DNA of 64,000 bases. Source: Tropicimonas sp. IMCC34043. GTDB taxonomy: Bacteria; Pseudomonadota; Alphaproteobacteria; Rhodobacterales; Rhodobacteraceae. Below are positions 27,595 to 37,288 of the stretch, in pieces. The DNA lies in assembly GCF_003390845.1 (NCBI RefSeq), contig NZ_QMEK01000001.1, forward strand, positions 682,001 to 746,000, written 5' to 3'. The translations under genes and the position numbers were made by a program. How positions within the stretch are numbered: position 1 is the stretch's first letter; each line of letters starts with the position of its first letter. A model generated the notes under the pieces. That model did no database searches, was not told the DNA's origin, and saw only the letters and a list, made by a program, of their open reading frames with translations.

Positions 27595-28637
27595 GGCCGG
27601 CTCTCCTTTGCCACGGGGTCTGTGTCGTGCAGCGTCGTCTCGCGCGGGGCGGGTCCGGCAGATGCACGCAGCAGATACAGCGTGTGCTTGATGCGGGGGC
27701 TCTGGATCACGAGGATCACGATGATGATCAGCGCCTTGATGACCAGGTTGAACTCGGGCGGCATCCCCGACAGCAGGATGACCGAATTGACCGACTGGAT
27801 GATCAGCGCCCCGATCAGCGAGGCGACGATGGAAAACCGTCCGCCAAGCAACGAGTTGCCGCCGATCACCACCGCGAGGATCGCGTCAAGCTCCATCCAC
27901 AACCCGGCGTTGTTGGCGTCCGCGCCCTTGATGTCGGCGGCCACGATCACGCCGGCAATCGCCGCCCCGAGGCCCGAGATCAGATAGACCGCGATCAGCA
28001 GCGCGCGCGAGTTGATGCCGGCAAGCCGCGAGGCGGTCTCGTTGATGCCAATCGATTCGATCAGCATTCCCAGCGCCGTGCCGCGCACGATTGCAGTGAC
28101 GATGATCCCCGCCGCGATCCAGATCAGGATCGGTGTCGGAATGCCCGCGACGGTACCGGCGCCAAGGTGGATCAGCCCGGGGTTGAGGAAGGTCATGATC
28201 TTGCCTTCGGTGATCAACTGGGCGATCCCGCGCCCGGCGACCATCAGAACCAGCGTCGCGACGATGGGCTGGACCCGCAGGATGGCCACCAGAATGCCGT
28301 TCCAGGCACCGCAGAGCAGCCCGGCCGCAATCGCGGCCAGAAGGGCGGTCAGCCAGCCGCCGCCGCCGGTAACGACGGCCGCCGCAACCGCGCCCGCAAT
28401 CGCCATCACCGCGCCGACCGACAGGTCGATCCCCTTGGTGGCGATGACCAGCGTCATGCCGATCGACAGCAACGCGACCGGCGCCCCACGGTTCAGCACG
28501 TCGATCAGGTTGCCGAACAGTCGGCCGTTCTGGAATTCGATATGGAAGAACCCGGGGAACACCGCGAAGTTCATCAACAGCACCACAGCGAGGATCACCA
28601 GCTGTGGCGCCACACGTTTCAGGGTTGCCGAAATCAT
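27591..28637 (-). CDS. ytfT: Sugar ABC transporter permease, YtfT-like
   Basis: This 348-residue permease carries 'SIGMTLVIATKGIDLSVGAVMAIAG', 'ISGLGAAIAGVIVAADIKGAD' and 'ELDAILAVVIGGNSLLGGRFS', the pattern of the ribose/galactofuranose permease family. The ATG at 28637 has a strong AGGAGG and overlaps the ATPase stop (ATGA). The frame extends upstream through the ATPase gene to 29135, but that part is a shadow. It forms the transmembrane pair with the YjfF-like protein. Confidence 0.92.
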   Translation of the reverse strand: MISATLKRVAPQLVILAVVLLMNFAVFPGFFHIEFQNGRLFGNLIDVLNRGAPVALLSIGMTLVIATKGIDLSVGAVMAIAGAVAAAVVTGGGGWLTALLAAIAAGLLCGAWNGILVAILRVQPIVATLVLMVAGRGIAQLITEGKIMTFLNPGLIHLGAGTVAGIPTPILIWIAAGIIVTAIVRGTALGMLIESIGINETASRLAGINSRALLIAVYLISGLGAAIAGVIVAADIKGADANNAGLWMELDAILAVVIGGNSLLGGRFSIVASLIGALIIQSVNSVILLSGMPPEFNLVIKALIIIVILVIQSPRIKHTLYLLRASAGPAPRETTLHDTDPVAKESRP

Positions 28638-30145
28638 GCCAACGCCTCCTGCTGCGTGATCGCCCGGACGATGGCGCCAGTGTTGATCGCGTCGCCTTCG
28701 AGCTCGCGCACATGGTGGCGGTCGCGCAGGACGATGATCCGGTTCGAATAGGTCACAAGCTCGGCCATTTCCGAGGACGCAACCACCAGCGCCATGCCGT
28801 GGGCGCGCAGATGCTCGATCAGTTCGATGATCTCGGCATGCGCGCCGACGTCGATGCCGCGGGTCGGCTCGTCGAGGATCAGAAGCTCCGGTTCGGTCGC
28901 AAGCGCACGGGCCAGCAGCGCCTTTTGCTGGTTGCCGCCGGACAGAAGCCGGATCGGCATGTCGGGACTGGCAAGCCGGATATCGAGCGCCTTGACATAG
29001 TGATCGACGATCTCGTTGATCTTCGTGCGGGTCAGCGGCCGGTGCCAGCCCTGTCGGGCCTGCAGCGACAGGATGATGTTCTCGCGCACCGACAGGTCGC
29101 CGACGATGCCGTCGGTCTTGCGATCTTCGGGACACATGCCAAAGCGCATGGCGATGCTCTCCCGCGGGTTCGCCATCTTGACCGGCTTGCCGCGCAGTTC
29201 GGCGTTGCCCTGATCGGCCGCCGTGACCCCGAAGATGACCTTGACCGTCTCGGTGCGGCCAGAGCCAAGCAGGCCCGCGAGCCCGACGACCTCGCCCTCG
29301 TGCAGGTCCAGATCGAAGGGCTCGATCATGCCGCGCTTGCCGAAATTCTTCAGTTTCAGAAGGGATTTGCCCGGGGCAGACCGGTCGCGTCGGCGCAGGT
29401 GGGTCTCGAGATGGCGGCCAAGCATCATCTCGACGATGTCGGACTGGGTGACATCGTCCATCTGCCGTGTGCCGACCAGCCGGCCATTTCGCAGCACGGT
29501 GACCCGGTCCGCGATCTCGAAGACCTGATCGAGGAAATGGGTGATGAAGACGACGGCGATGCCGCGCGCGGTCAACTGGCGGACAACCGAAAACAGCAGG
29601 TCGATCTCGTCGCGGTCAAGGCTTGCCGTCGGTTCGTCGAGGATCAGCACCTTGCCCGATTGTTCGACGGCGCGTGCGATGGCGACGACCTGCTGGATTG
29701 CGATGGGATAGGCCGACAGCAACAGACTGGGGTCGATCTCCAGCCCGAAGCCCGACAGGATCTCGCCGGCGCGCCGGACCATGGTCTTGCGGTCGAGCAG
29801 CCCGTGCCGGGTCGGTTGCCAGCCGAGGAACAGATTGTCGGCGACGGTCAGGTTGGGCAGGAGGTTCACCTCCTGATAGACCGTGCCGATGCCAAGCGAC
29901 TGGCTGTCGAGCGGTCCGCGCGGGTCGATCTCTTGCCCGTCCAGACGGATCATGCCGGCATCGCGGCGATAGGCGCCGGTAAGGCATTTGATCAGCGTCG
30001 ACTTGCCGGCGCCGTTCTCGCCCAGAAGGGCATGCACCTCGCCGCTGTACAGCGTCAGCTCCACGTCATCGAGTGCAATCGAGCCCGGGAAAAACTTGCT
30101 GATGCCCGCGGCATGCAGCACGGGCGCGCTCGTGGTGTTCATCAT
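28634..30145 (-). CDS. ytfR: Sugar ABC transporter ATP-binding protein, YtfR-like (double domain)
   Basis: This 503-residue protein has two ATPase domains, as in RbsA/MglA. Domain 1 has Walker A 'GENGAGKST', signature-like 'SAYPIAIQQVVAIARA' and Walker B 'VLILDEPTASLD'. Domain 2 has the degenerate P-loop 'GLLGSGRTE', signature 'LLSGGNQQKALLARALA' and Walker B 'LLILDEPTRGID'. The degenerate second P-loop is normal in this family. It follows the binding-protein gene by 96 bases that contain two hairpins, and its stop overlaps the YtfT-like start. Confidence 0.94.
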   Translation of the reverse strand: MMNTTSAPVLHAAGISKFFPGSIALDDVELTLYSGEVHALLGENGAGKSTLIKCLTGAYRRDAGMIRLDGQEIDPRGPLDSQSLGIGTVYQEVNLLPNLTVADNLFLGWQPTRHGLLDRKTMVRRAGEILSGFGLEIDPSLLLSAYPIAIQQVVAIARAVEQSGKVLILDEPTASLDRDEIDLLFSVVRQLTARGIAVVFITHFLDQVFEIADRVTVLRNGRLVGTRQMDDVTQSDIVEMMLGRHLETHLRRRDRSAPGKSLLKLKNFGKRGMIEPFDLDLHEGEVVGLAGLLGSGRTETVKVIFGVTAADQGNAELRGKPVKMANPRESIAMRFGMCPEDRKTDGIVGDLSVRENIILSLQARQGWHRPLTRTKINEIVDHYVKALDIRLASPDMPIRLLSGGNQQKALLARALATEPELLILDEPTRGIDVGAHAEIIELIEHLRAHGMALVVASSEMAELVTYSNRIIVLRDRHHVRELEGDAINTGAIVRAITQQEALA

Positions 30146-30168
30146 CTTGTGCTCCGAGCGTCACAACA

Positions 30169-30229
30169 GCCGCCGACCAGTTTGCAGGCCGGCGGCGTTT
30201 CGGGCCGTCAGGTTGGGGAGGACGGCCCG
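30169..30229 (-). other. Two intercistronic hairpins between ytfQ and ytfR
   Basis: Stem 1 pairs CGGGCCGTC (30201-30209) with GACGGCCCG (30221-30229). Stem 2 pairs GCCGCC (30169-30174) with GGCGGC (30191-30196). Such structures after a binding-protein gene usually stabilise its mRNA or reduce read-through, raising the binding protein over the membrane parts. Confidence 0.6.
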
Positions 30230-30241
30230 GGCAGTAGTCGA

Positions 30242-31204
30242 TCAGTAGCCGAGGCTCTTCTTCATGTCGTAGATGGCCTTGTTGTCATCGGCGACGGTGT
30301 AGAGCTTCGACTCGGTCTGGATCCACTTCGGCGGCATCGTGCCCTCGGTCCAGTAGGCTTCCAGCGCGTCAAAGGCGGGCCCGGCCATGTTGGGGGTCAG
30401 CTCGACAGTCGCGTTGGCCTCGCCATTCGACATCGCAAGATGCATGTCGGGCACGGCGTCGATTGCGACGACAACGATGTCTTCGCCCGGCTTCACGCCA
30501 GCTTCCTTGATCGCCTGGATGGCGCCCACGGCCATGTCGTCATTGTGGGCATAGAGCGCGCAGATATTCGCGGCGCCCTCGGCTTTCAGGAAGCTCTCCA
30601 TCACCACCTTGCCCTGGGCACGGGTGAAGTCGCCGGTCTGGCTGCGGACGATCGTGATGTTCGGCGCGTCGGCGATGGCCTTTTCGAAGCCTGCCTTGCG
30701 GTCGATGGCCGGCGACGAGCCGGTCGTGCCCTGCAGCTCGACGACCCGGCAGTCCTTGCCGGCTTCGTGATCCACCAGCCACTTGCCTGCCACTTCGCCT
30801 TCATAGACCGTGTCCGAGGTGACGGCGGTCATGTAGAGGTCGTCAGGCGCGTCGACCTTGCGGTCGAGCAAGATCACCGGAATGTCGGCGTCCTTGGCTT
30901 CTTCCAGCACTTCGTCCCAGCCGGTCGCCACGACGGGCGCGAGCAGGATCGCATCGACACCCTGGGCAATGAAGCCGCGCAGCGCCTTGATCTGGTTTTC
31001 CTGCTTTTGCTGCGCATCGGCAAATTTCAGGTCGATGCCGCGTTCTTCGGCCTGCTGTTTGGTGACTGTGGTTTCAGCTGCCCGCCAGCCCGATTCCGAG
31101 CCGATCTGAGAAAAGCCCACGGTCTTGCCCTGGGCGCCTGCTGCCATTGCGCCAAACGGGGCCAAAAGCACCGCAGTGGCAAGAAGAGTAGTTCTGAGTT
31201 TCAC
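30242..31204 (-). CDS. ytfQ: Sugar ABC transporter periplasmic binding protein, YtfQ-like
   Basis: This 320-residue protein has a signal peptide ('LLATAVLLAPFGAMAAGAQG') and then 'TVGFSQIGSESGWRAAET', the characteristic opening of YtfQ. Later 'DAILLAPVVATGWDEVL', 'IPVILLDRKVD' and 'YAHNDDMAVGAIQAI' are typical of the periplasmic-binding-protein type 1 fold. I chose the GTG at 31204: it has GGGAGG six bases upstream and puts the basic 'KLR' directly before the hydrophobic core. The ATG at 31288 would add 28 unlikely residues. It captures the sugar for the YtfRT-YjfF importer. Confidence 0.93.
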   Translation of the reverse strand: MKLRTTLLATAVLLAPFGAMAAGAQGKTVGFSQIGSESGWRAAETTVTKQQAEERGIDLKFADAQQKQENQIKALRGFIAQGVDAILLAPVVATGWDEVLEEAKDADIPVILLDRKVDAPDDLYMTAVTSDTVYEGEVAGKWLVDHEAGKDCRVVELQGTTGSSPAIDRKAGFEKAIADAPNITIVRSQTGDFTRAQGKVVMESFLKAEGAANICALYAHNDDMAVGAIQAIKEAGVKPGEDIVVVAIDAVPDMHLAMSNGEANATVELTPNMAGPAFDALEAYWTEGTMPPKWIQTESKLYTVADDNKAIYDMKKSLGY

Positions 31205-31348
31205 GATAACCTCCCAAGTTACACGTCCTCCGTCCTCAATAAGTATGACTTTTGGACGGGGGTAAATGGACGTTTCTGCCACAGACATGGCCGATTCGTG
31301 CAGCGGGTGATGCGAGCTTGGGCGGAGTTGGAATGATAGCGGTCACAT

Positions 31349-31381
31349 CCCGACCCCGCCGCATCGGCGGTGTGGGTCGGG
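31349..31381 (-). terminator. Terminator hairpin after the AraC-type gene
   Basis: Outer stem CCCGACCC (31349-31356) pairs with GGGTCGGG (31374-31381); inner stem CGCCG/CGGCG closes on a CAT loop, with a 4-base bulge on one side. It lies 36 bases beyond the AraC-type stop, before the ytfQ promoter region. Confidence 0.6.
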
Positions 31382-31416
31382 GCTGCCTGCCCGGTGACGC
31401 GTTGTCCGGCGGCGGC

Positions 31417-32319
31417 TCAGACCGGGGGTGTGGCGGCTGCGCTGCGGCGGATCTCGGCACCGTCGCGGCCGGGCGGGGCGCCGAACAGCCGGCGATACTC
31501 GCGACTGAACTGCGACGGGCTCTCATAGCCGATGGCAAATCCGATCCGCGAGACATCGGCGCCTTCGGCCAGCAGCAGCCGGCGCGCCTCCTGCAGGCGC
31601 AGGGTCTTCTGGAACTGCAGCGGGGTCATCGCCGTCACCGCCTTGAAATGGCGGTGGAAGGTGGCCGGGCTCATCCCGGCCAGACCCGACAGATGCGGCA
31701 CGCTCAAGGTCTGGTCAAAGTTCTCGCGGATCCAGGCGATGGCGCGGCCCAGCCGCGTCGTCCGGCTGTCGGCCAGACCGATCTGGCGCAGCATCGCGCC
31801 CTGCGGCCCGTTCAGCAGATGCCACACGATTTCGCGCCGGATCATCGGCGCCAGCACCGGGATGTCCCGCGGCCGGTCGGGCAGTGCGAGCAGCCGTTGC
31901 AGCGGCCCGGACAGTTCGTCGGGCAGCGACTGTACCCCGAGTGCCGGCCCCTCGCGCAGCACCGCCTGCGCGGGGCCTTGCTCGAGCATCAGTTCGGCCA
32001 CGACCGCAGGCTCGATCCCGAGCGCAAAGGCGACATAGGGCGCAGCGGGTCCGGCTTGCGTGATCTCGGCCCGGATCGGCACGTCGAGCGAGGCAATCAG
32101 GCATTTGCCCGCGTCATAGCGGAAGACCCGGTCGCCCAGCCGGCTGACCTTGGCCCCCTGCAGCACGACGCAGAGCGAGGGCGTATAGACACCGTGAAAC
32201 GGCCCCGTCGGCCCGTCTGCCACCGTCAGGCGCAGCCCGGGCAGCGGCGTTTCGCGGCCATGGCGCTGCCACAGCTTCAGCACCTGGGTTTTCAGGTGGT
32301 CAAGATTGCTTCTGTCCAT
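31417..32319 (-). CDS. AraC-family transcriptional regulator
   Basis: This 300-residue regulator has an N-terminal cupin-like AraC_N domain ('YTPSLCVVLQGAKVSRLGDRVFRYDAGKCLIASLDVP') and a C-terminal pair of helix-turn-helix motifs ('LSVPHLSGLAGMSPATFHRHFKAVTAMTPLQF' and 'VSRIGFAIGYESPSQFSREYRRLFG'). The N-terminal type often responds to small aldehydes or oxidative signals and regulates an adjacent reductase. It is divergent from the aldo/keto reductase gene, with about 170 bases between, and likely controls it. Confidence 0.92.
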   Translation of the reverse strand: MDRSNLDHLKTQVLKLWQRHGRETPLPGLRLTVADGPTGPFHGVYTPSLCVVLQGAKVSRLGDRVFRYDAGKCLIASLDVPIRAEITQAGPAAPYVAFALGIEPAVVAELMLEQGPAQAVLREGPALGVQSLPDELSGPLQRLLALPDRPRDIPVLAPMIRREIVWHLLNGPQGAMLRQIGLADSRTTRLGRAIAWIRENFDQTLSVPHLSGLAGMSPATFHRHFKAVTAMTPLQFQKTLRLQEARRLLLAEGADVSRIGFAIGYESPSQFSREYRRLFGAPPGRDGAEIRRSAAATPPV

Positions 32320-32489
32320 GTCCCCAATCTAGTCCACACCGCCGCGCTGACCAGTGCCGTTCTGGCGGGTTTGAGAGGATCGTGCAGAAATTCGAGAGGA
32401 TCGGCGTGGCCCCGGGCGGCACGTCGGCCCATCTTCCAGTCATGCCATGGCCACCCGGCCCCGGCACCAATCTGACAAAGGACGACACC

Positions 32490-33527
32490 ATGCGTTACCG
32501 TCGCCTCGGCCACAGCGGCCTTTTCGTTTCCGAGCTTTGCCTCGGCACCATGACCTTCGGCGGCTCGGAGGGGATGTGGGGCCAGATCGGCCAGCTTCAG
32601 CAGGACGAAGCCGATCAGCTCCTGCGCACCGCGCTCGACGCCGGCATCAATTTCATCGACACCGCCAACATCTATGCCGATGGCAAAAGCGAGCAGATCC
32701 TCGGCCAGTCCCTGAAGAACCTCGGCATCGCCCGCGAGGATGTGGTGATCGCAACCAAGGTCCTCGGCCCGATGGGCAAGGGGCCGAACGCGCGCGGCGC
32801 CTCGCGCGGCCATATCATGGATCAGGTCAAGGCAAGCCTGTCGCGGCTTGGCACCGACCACATCGACCTCTACCAGATCCACGGCTTTGATCCCGCAACG
32901 CCGATGGTCGAGACGCTCGAGGCGCTCGACACCCTCGTCCGCCACGGTCACGTCCGCTATATCGGGCTGTCGAACTGGGCCGCCTGGCAGATCATGAAGG
33001 CCATCGGCATCGCCGAGGCGCGCAGGCTTGCCCCCATCGTCTCGCTGCAGGCCTATTACACGCTCGCCGGCCGCGACCTCGAACGCGAGGTCGTGCCGAT
33101 GCTGCAATCGGAAAATGTCGGCCTGATGGTCTGGAGCCCGCTTGCCGGCGGCTTCCTGTCGGGCAAGTACGACCGCGACGGCAAGGCCGCCGACGGCCGC
33201 CGCGCGAACTTCGACTTCCCGCCGCTCGACAAGGGCCGCGCCTATGAGGCGATCGAGGTAATGCGCGGCATTGCCGAAAGACACGCGGCGACGGTCGCGC
33301 AGGTGGCGCTCGCCTGGCTGCTGCACCAGCCGGTGGTGACCAGCGTCATCGTCGGCGCGAAGCGGATCGGCCAGCTGACCGACAATATCGGTGCCACCGA
33401 TGTCCTGCTCTCGGAGGACGATCTGACCGCCCTCGATCTGGTCAGCAGACTGCCGGCCGAATACCCGGGCTGGATGCTGGAACGTCAGGGCGAATACCGC
33501 GCCCACATGATGACCGAAGGCGCCTGA
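32490..33527 (+). CDS. Aldo/keto reductase
   Basis: This 345-residue NADPH-dependent oxidoreductase has the AKR barrel. Catalytic residues are Asp57 and Tyr62 in 'FIDTANIY', Lys in 'VIATKVLG', and His in 'DLYQIHGFD'. The cofactor-binding part includes 'WSPLAGGFLSG' and 'VTSVIVGAKRIGQL'. The ATG at 32490 is preceded by AAAGGA; the upstream 36 codons are low-information. It reduces aldehydes or ketones; the substrate is not known. Divergent to the AraC regulator, suggesting induction by a reactive carbonyl. Confidence 0.93.
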   Translation: MRYRRLGHSGLFVSELCLGTMTFGGSEGMWGQIGQLQQDEADQLLRTALDAGINFIDTANIYADGKSEQILGQSLKNLGIAREDVVIATKVLGPMGKGPNARGASRGHIMDQVKASLSRLGTDHIDLYQIHGFDPATPMVETLEALDTLVRHGHVRYIGLSNWAAWQIMKAIGIAEARRLAPIVSLQAYYTLAGRDLEREVVPMLQSENVGLMVWSPLAGGFLSGKYDRDGKAADGRRANFDFPPLDKGRAYEAIEVMRGIAERHAATVAQVALAWLLHQPVVTSVIVGAKRIGQLTDNIGATDVLLSEDDLTALDLVSRLPAEYPGWMLERQGEYRAHMMTEGA

Positions 33528-33541
33528 GCCCGCGACCTTGA

Positions 33542-33565
33542 CCGGACGGGCCGCCGCCCGTCCGG
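33542..33565 (+). terminator. Perfect 10-bp hairpin after the aldo/keto reductase
   Basis: CCGGACGGGC (33542-33551) pairs with GCCCGTCCGG (33556-33565) around a 4-base loop, 15 bases after the stop codon. The following bases are only weakly T-rich. Confidence 0.65.
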
Positions 33566-33587
33566 TTCGGCTCTCCGGCCTGGCCGC

Positions 33588-33650
33588 ACTTCTTCTGTTC
33601 GAAAATATCCCGGGGGAGTCGCGGCCTGCCGCGACGGGGGCAGCGCCCCC
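33588..33650. repeat. Dispersed Rhodobacterales-type intergenic repeat, copy 2, with hairpins
   Basis: ACTTCTTCTGTTCG followed by AAAATATCCCGGGGGAG repeats the element at 9885. Directly after it are two hairpins: GTCGCGGC/GCCGCGAC (33618-33635) and GGGGGC/GCCCCC (33636-33650). On the minus strand the AT-rich core follows the hairpins (TATTTTCG), so the unit could terminate pgm-side transcription. Confidence 0.7.
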
Positions 33651-33721
33651 CTCGACGCTTGACATCCCGCGCCGCAACCTTCGTCCTTCTTGCGGGCGGG
33701 TGCTTTGCGCCCCGAATGCGA

Positions 33722-35356
<1,635 letters not shown>

Positions 35357-37288
35357 TCACTCCTGTCGGCCGGTCTTGCGGCCAGTCTCTTTCATGATTT
35401 TGGCGGCGTGCGCCAGTTCCGGCAGCCCCGCCAGCGCCTCGGCCGTCACTGGCAGGCGGCGGCGCCAGTTCGGATAGCTGTCGATCGTACCGGGCAGATT
35501 TGCCTGATCGGCAAGGCCGAGCAAGTCCTCGATCTGCAACGCGACCAGCCGGCTTTTGGTCCGGCCGAGAAACCGGTGCATCGGGTCGGGCCCGTCGCCG
35601 TTGCTGCCAGCGAGCGCGTCGAAGCCTGCGACCTCGTCGCGGCGCCAGTCCTGCGCGCTTTCTGCCTCGGCATCGTCAAGGATGCCGATCCGGTGGCGCG
35701 CCTCGATATCGCGCCCCTCGCGCCAGCCCGCCCAGGTCGGAAGATCGTGGGTGCTGAACGAGGCCAGCGCGATCTCGGTATATTCTTCGGGGGGGCGAAA
35801 CGAACCATGGCCCTGCTGTTCGAACATCGCCACCCGGCAGCCCATGATCCCGGCATCCTCGAGCGCGCCTTGCAGTCCTTCGGGGATATTGCCCAGATCC
35901 TCGCCGATGACCGATGCGCCCGCGCGCGCCGCCTCGATCCGCACCACTGCCAGCATCGCGTCGCGCGGCATGGCGACATAGGTTCCGGGAATGCTGCGGT
36001 CGTCCGGCGCCCAGAATGCACGCTCGAAGCCCAGCACGTGGTCGATCCTGAGCAGCCCGGCATAGCGAAGCTGCCGGCGCAAGGTTTCGGCCAGCGGGCG
36101 AAAGTTCATGCGCGCCAGCGCATGGGGATTGAACGGCGACAGCGCCCAGACCTGACCATCGGGGGAAAACGCGTCGGGCGGCGCGCCGAGCGAGACGCCT
36201 TTGGCAAAGACCTCGGGTTCGGACCAGGTCTCGGCGCCATGGGGATGGGTTCCGACGGCAAGATCGAGGTAAAGCCCGAACCGCATCCCCGCAGCCTTTG
36301 CTGCCTCGGCCGCCGCCAGAAGCTGGCGATCGGCCAGATACTGCAGCCAGGCATGAAACCGGATCTGGCGCGGATTGGCGGCACGGAACTTGGCGACTTC
36401 GGCCGAGGCGGCGTTCTGATAGGCGGCGGGCCAATGACACCAATAGGAGCCGTCGATGTCCGACAGCGCCTGATGGGTGGCGAACCGCAAAAGCGAGGCG
36501 CCGCCGGTCTCGAGAAAGGTCTCGAACGCGGGGTCGGGGCCATCGGCCTCGGCAAGGTCGAACACGGTCTCGAGCGCCTCGCGCTGATGGGCGAGCGTTG
36601 CGGGATAATCGATCAGCGCGCCCGAGGATTTCAGCCGGAACCCCGGCACCGCGATGTGGCTGGTCGAGAGCCTGCGGCGGTGGCTGGGCGAATAGGGGCT
36701 GAAGGCATTCGGATCGGCGGGAAACCCGGCATGGACCGGATTCAGCCCGACAAAGGCCGCGCCCGCGGCGCCAAGACCCGCGGCTGCCACCGCCAGATCG
36801 CGATAATCCCCGATCCCGCCTTCGTCCGCGGTTCGCAGACCATAGAGCGGCAGCGTCACGCCCCAGTCGCGTTCGGGCAGCGGCAGCCGCGCCGGTGCGA
36901 CCAGCAACGTCGTCTGATGGCCGTCGACGACCAGGATGTGGATGCCGAGCGGCAGCGCCGGCAGCCCGATCTCGGCGCCGGGGGCAAGCGCGATTTCCGT
37001 GCCGTCCTCATGGATCAGCCGCATAGAGGCGACTGTGCGGGGCAGGGTGTGGTGTGACGGGGTGTCGGGTTCCAGCACCAGCCACCAGGGCAGGGGGCGA
37101 GCGGCCGCCTCGGCCTGCACGGCGGCAAGGGTCGCGGCCGCCTCGGCATCGGTGCCGGCCGGCCGGCCCATCGCAGCAAGAAGCGCCCGCGCCGTGTCCG
37201 GTGCGGTTTCGATCCTTCGGCCGGAAAGGTCCCAGAAATCCTCGTGGATCCCCGAGATCCGGGCCAGATCGTGCAGCGGATCGCTCAT
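35357..37288 (-). CDS. malQ: 4-alpha-glucanotransferase (amylomaltase)
   Basis: This 643-residue GH77 enzyme transfers glucan chains between maltodextrins. Conserved pieces are 'LNPVHAGFPADPNAFSPYSPSHRR', 'LRIDHVLGFERAFW' with the nucleophile Asp, 'VIGEDLGNIP' with the acid/base Glu, and 'FSTHDLPTWAGW'. The ATG at 37288 overlaps the glgX stop; the long frame upstream inside glgX is a shadow. Here it would recycle short glucans released by GlgX and GlgP. Confidence 0.94.
   Translation of the reverse strand: MSDPLHDLARISGIHEDFWDLSGRRIETAPDTARALLAAMGRPAGTDAEAAATLAAVQAEAAARPLPWWLVLEPDTPSHHTLPRTVASMRLIHEDGTEIALAPGAEIGLPALPLGIHILVVDGHQTTLLVAPARLPLPERDWGVTLPLYGLRTADEGGIGDYRDLAVAAAGLGAAGAAFVGLNPVHAGFPADPNAFSPYSPSHRRRLSTSHIAVPGFRLKSSGALIDYPATLAHQREALETVFDLAEADGPDPAFETFLETGGASLLRFATHQALSDIDGSYWCHWPAAYQNAASAEVAKFRAANPRQIRFHAWLQYLADRQLLAAAEAAKAAGMRFGLYLDLAVGTHPHGAETWSEPEVFAKGVSLGAPPDAFSPDGQVWALSPFNPHALARMNFRPLAETLRRQLRYAGLLRIDHVLGFERAFWAPDDRSIPGTYVAMPRDAMLAVVRIEAARAGASVIGEDLGNIPEGLQGALEDAGIMGCRVAMFEQQGHGSFRPPEEYTEIALASFSTHDLPTWAGWREGRDIEARHRIGILDDAEAESAQDWRRDEVAGFDALAGSNGDGPDPMHRFLGRTKSRLVALQIEDLLGLADQANLPGTIDSYPNWRRRLPVTAEALAGLPELAHAAKIMKETGRKTGRQE

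Noticed and set aside
28604-31336. 910-codon plus-strand open frame opposite the sugar ABC operon
   Set aside because: It mirrors ytfR and ytfQ; the translation has no recognisable motif.
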